DNA of 41,890 nt from Aphodousia faecalis. Its GTDB lineage: Bacteria; Pseudomonadota; Gammaproteobacteria; Burkholderiales; Burkholderiaceae_F. Positions 40,701-41,890 of this stretch are shown here, one piece after another (positions within the stretch are counted from its first letter, which is position 1; every line of letters begins with the position of its first letter). A model generated the notes under the pieces. That model searched no databases. It saw only the letters and a program-made list of their open reading frames with translations, and had not been told where the DNA came from. Made by a program: the position numbers and the translations under genes. The stretch spans positions 1-41,890 of the forward strand of contig DVGM01000024.1 of assembly GCA_018712705.1 (NCBI GenBank). Reading direction: 5' to 3'.

Positions 40701-41135
40701 ATGAGCGTTACTAGACGATTATTTATAGCTTCCGCTTTAGGTTTAGCTTTTCTTGGCTCCAAGGCTTTTGCCGAAGAGAAAAGTCCGCTTGGCGAATTTC
40801 TCTCCAATGTCAAAGACAAGGCAATGAAAGACTTCATGGAGCGTCACGATAAGGATGGTCGTTGGGACGGAAAGTATTACTACGATCGCGAAAACAACAA
40901 ACGCTATACGCGCGACGAATGGCGCAAAGAATTAGAGTGGCGCTATAAGGAAGAGAAAGCCGGACGCGATTGGCGAAAAGAGCGCTATGGGAAAGGGCCG
41001 CGCGAGATGGACGAAAACAAAAAGCGTAAGGATCGGGATGAAAAGAAACGCCCGCCCAAACCCAAGAAGGATAAGAAACCGCCTCGCCCTAAAAAGGACC
41101 ATCGTCCGGACCGTCGAGAAAAAGATCGGCGTTAG
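40701..41135 (+). CDS. Small exported, highly charged protein of unknown function
   Basis: 144-residue protein with a signal peptide (MSVTRRLFIASALGLAFLGS then KAFA, cleavage near AFA-EE); the twin arginine with RRLF would fit either Sec or a weak Tat signal. The mature part has GRWDGKYYYDRENNKRYTRDEW and then a low-complexity tail rich in Lys, Arg, Asp and Pro, with repeats such as KKDKKPPRPKKD. AAGGAAG precedes the ATG. I do not recognise a domain. A periplasmic or surface nucleic acid/phosphate-binding role is possible but unsupported. It ends just before the TnpB element. Confidence 0.7.
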   Translation: MSVTRRLFIASALGLAFLGSKAFAEEKSPLGEFLSNVKDKAMKDFMERHDKDGRWDGKYYYDRENNKRYTRDEWRKELEWRYKEEKAGRDWRKERYGKGPREMDENKKRKDRDEKKRPPKPKKDKKPPRPKKDHRPDRREKDRR

Positions 41136-41139
41136 GTTA

Positions 41140-41215
41140 ATTTTTTTACCGCAAGTTCCGTAAAGCCCCGTCATTAATGGCGGGGATATAAGGAACGCCA
41201 ATGTCAATTGGCTAT
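41140..41215 (+). mobile_element. Left end of a TnpB element with imperfect hairpin
   Basis: After TTTTTTTAC (41142-41150, TTAC being a known IS608-type target) comes CGCAAGTTCCG, a nested hairpin (GTTCC/GGAAC around CCCCG/CGGGG) and the stem GCCAAT-GTCA-ATTGGC. It lies 54 bases before the tnpB start. A shorter relative occurs at 23108-23160. The hairpin near the left border is as in IS200/IS605 left ends. Confidence 0.6.
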
Positions 41216-41268
41216 GTTGGGGCTATTTTGGGGCAAAATTGCTTTCGATTCCCGTAGAATCATGTCTC

Positions 41269-41890
41269 ATGTTGTTCCGCCAAGGTTTTCTCTTCAAACT
41301 CAAACCCAACGGTCGGCAAGCCCGTCTGATGTCGCGCTTTGCCGGTTGCTGCCGCTTCGTCTACAACAAAGGATTAAGTTGGGCTAAAGAGCAATATGAG
41401 AACAAAACCGGCAAACATCCCTCCTATAAGAATCTTTCTGCTTTATTGCCTGATTGGAAAAAAGATCCTGAGATGCTGTGGCTCTCAGAATGCTATTCCC
41501 AGTGTCTGCAGCAATCGATGAAGGATCTGTCTCGAGCATATCGCAATTTCTTTTCAGGAAGAACTGCTTTTCCCGTTTTCCATAGAAAGTACGGGGCAAA
41601 TGATGCCTTTCGCTATCCGCAAGGATTCAAAATTGATGAAACCGGCAAGCAGATTTATCTGCCCGGGATCGGTTTTGTGAAGTACAGACGCAGTCGATAC
41701 ATCGAAGGCAAAGCGAAAAATATCACTGTTATTCGTAAGGCTGACGGTTGGTATGTCTCTATTCAAACGGAATACGAAAAAGAAGTTCCCGTACACAAAG
41801 GCGATGAAGTTGGAATGGATATGGGAGTGGCGTGGTTTTGCACGATCTCGGACGGAACACAGATTGCGCCTTGCAACGCGCTGAAAAAAC
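41269..41890 (+). CDS. tnpB: TnpB family RNA-guided nuclease / OrfB transposase accessory (5' part, runs off the window)
   Basis: 207 codons are visible; the gene continues beyond the edge. The N-terminal segment FLFKLKPNGRQARLMSRFAGCCRFVYNKGLSWAKEQY is the OrfB_IS605 helix-turn-helix region; FPVFHRKYGANDAFRYPQGF and LPGIGFVKYRRSR are the typical beta-barrel/RNA-binding part; GDEVGMDMGVAWF at residues 178-190 is RuvC motif I with the catalytic aspartate at D184 kept. TnpB cuts DNA guided by an omega RNA from the element's right end. No TnpA gene is seen upstream, so it may be a non-autonomous (TnpB-only) element. The ATG at 41269 follows the left end by 54 bases. Confidence 0.9.
   Translation, partial: MLFRQGFLFKLKPNGRQARLMSRFAGCCRFVYNKGLSWAKEQYENKTGKHPSYKNLSALLPDWKKDPEMLWLSECYSQCLQQSMKDLSRAYRNFFSGRTAFPVFHRKYGANDAFRYPQGFKIDETGKQIYLPGIGFVKYRRSRYIEGKAKNITVIRKADGWYVSIQTEYEKEVPVHKGDEVGMDMGVAWFCTISDGTQIAPCNALKK

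Overview
The window looks like a chromosomal segment of a host-associated betaproteobacterium (Burkholderiales), most likely Sutterellaceae (Sutterella/Parasutterella-like). This is inferred from three things: neighbourhoods usual in Betaproteobacteria (trxA-rho, miaA-mutL, xseB-ispA-dxs, alaS-tusA, and polA beside a DUF2782-like and a BPSS1780-like gene), moderate GC, and a cas9 remnant whose N-terminus resembles the type II-B Cas9 of Sutterella. No rRNA or tRNA gene was found.

Layout. 1-326: right end of a TnpB (IS200/IS605-type) element interrupting terC. 399-1996: an accessory AAA/DUF4143 ATPase, then the SRP RNA (minus strand). 1997-4270: a nitronate monooxygenase/FabK-like flavoprotein divergent from fabI. 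4417-6195: trxA and rho. 6200-8070: sotB-type efflux gene divergent from rpmE2 (L31 type B). 8108-11281: GT-C glycosyltransferase and MATE transporter, overlapping by one base. 11440-12170: SIMPL-domain protein. 12174-14977: mutL-miaA (minus). 15147-17164: dedA-family gene and L-cysteine desulfidase (cyuA-like). 17179-17700: relic type II-B CRISPR locus. 17790-23077: xseB-ispA-[dxs::murB fusion]-pgk (minus). 23506-24030: ogt. 24080-31414: complete enteric-style operon hisL-G-D-C-B-H-A-F-I(E) with a transcription attenuator. 31550-33211: EamA transporter, candidate sRNA/leader, META-domain lipoprotein. 33260-37554: polA divergent from a secreted DUF2782-like protein and a membrane protein. 37624-40475: alaS-tusA. 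40701-41135: small secreted charged protein. 41140-41890: left end and 5' part of a second TnpB element.

Main points. (1) dxs and murB form one uninterrupted 956-codon reading frame, joining the first step of isoprenoid (undecaprenyl carrier) synthesis to the step that makes UDP-MurNAc. (2) A CRISPR array of three repeats is joined directly to the first 80 codons of a type II-B cas9, as expected if one deletion removed the rest of cas9, the adaptation genes and the leader side of the array. A repeat-like segment upstream of cas9 may be a tracrRNA anti-repeat. (3) The his operon has the enterobacterial order, two fused genes, a long-form HisG and a His-rich leader peptide with attenuator, all unusual for Betaproteobacteria. 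(4) DNA polymerase I has lost most of its 3'-5' proofreading residues. (5) TnpB-element ends occur at both window edges, and a third left-end-like hairpin without a transposon gene lies at 23112-23160.
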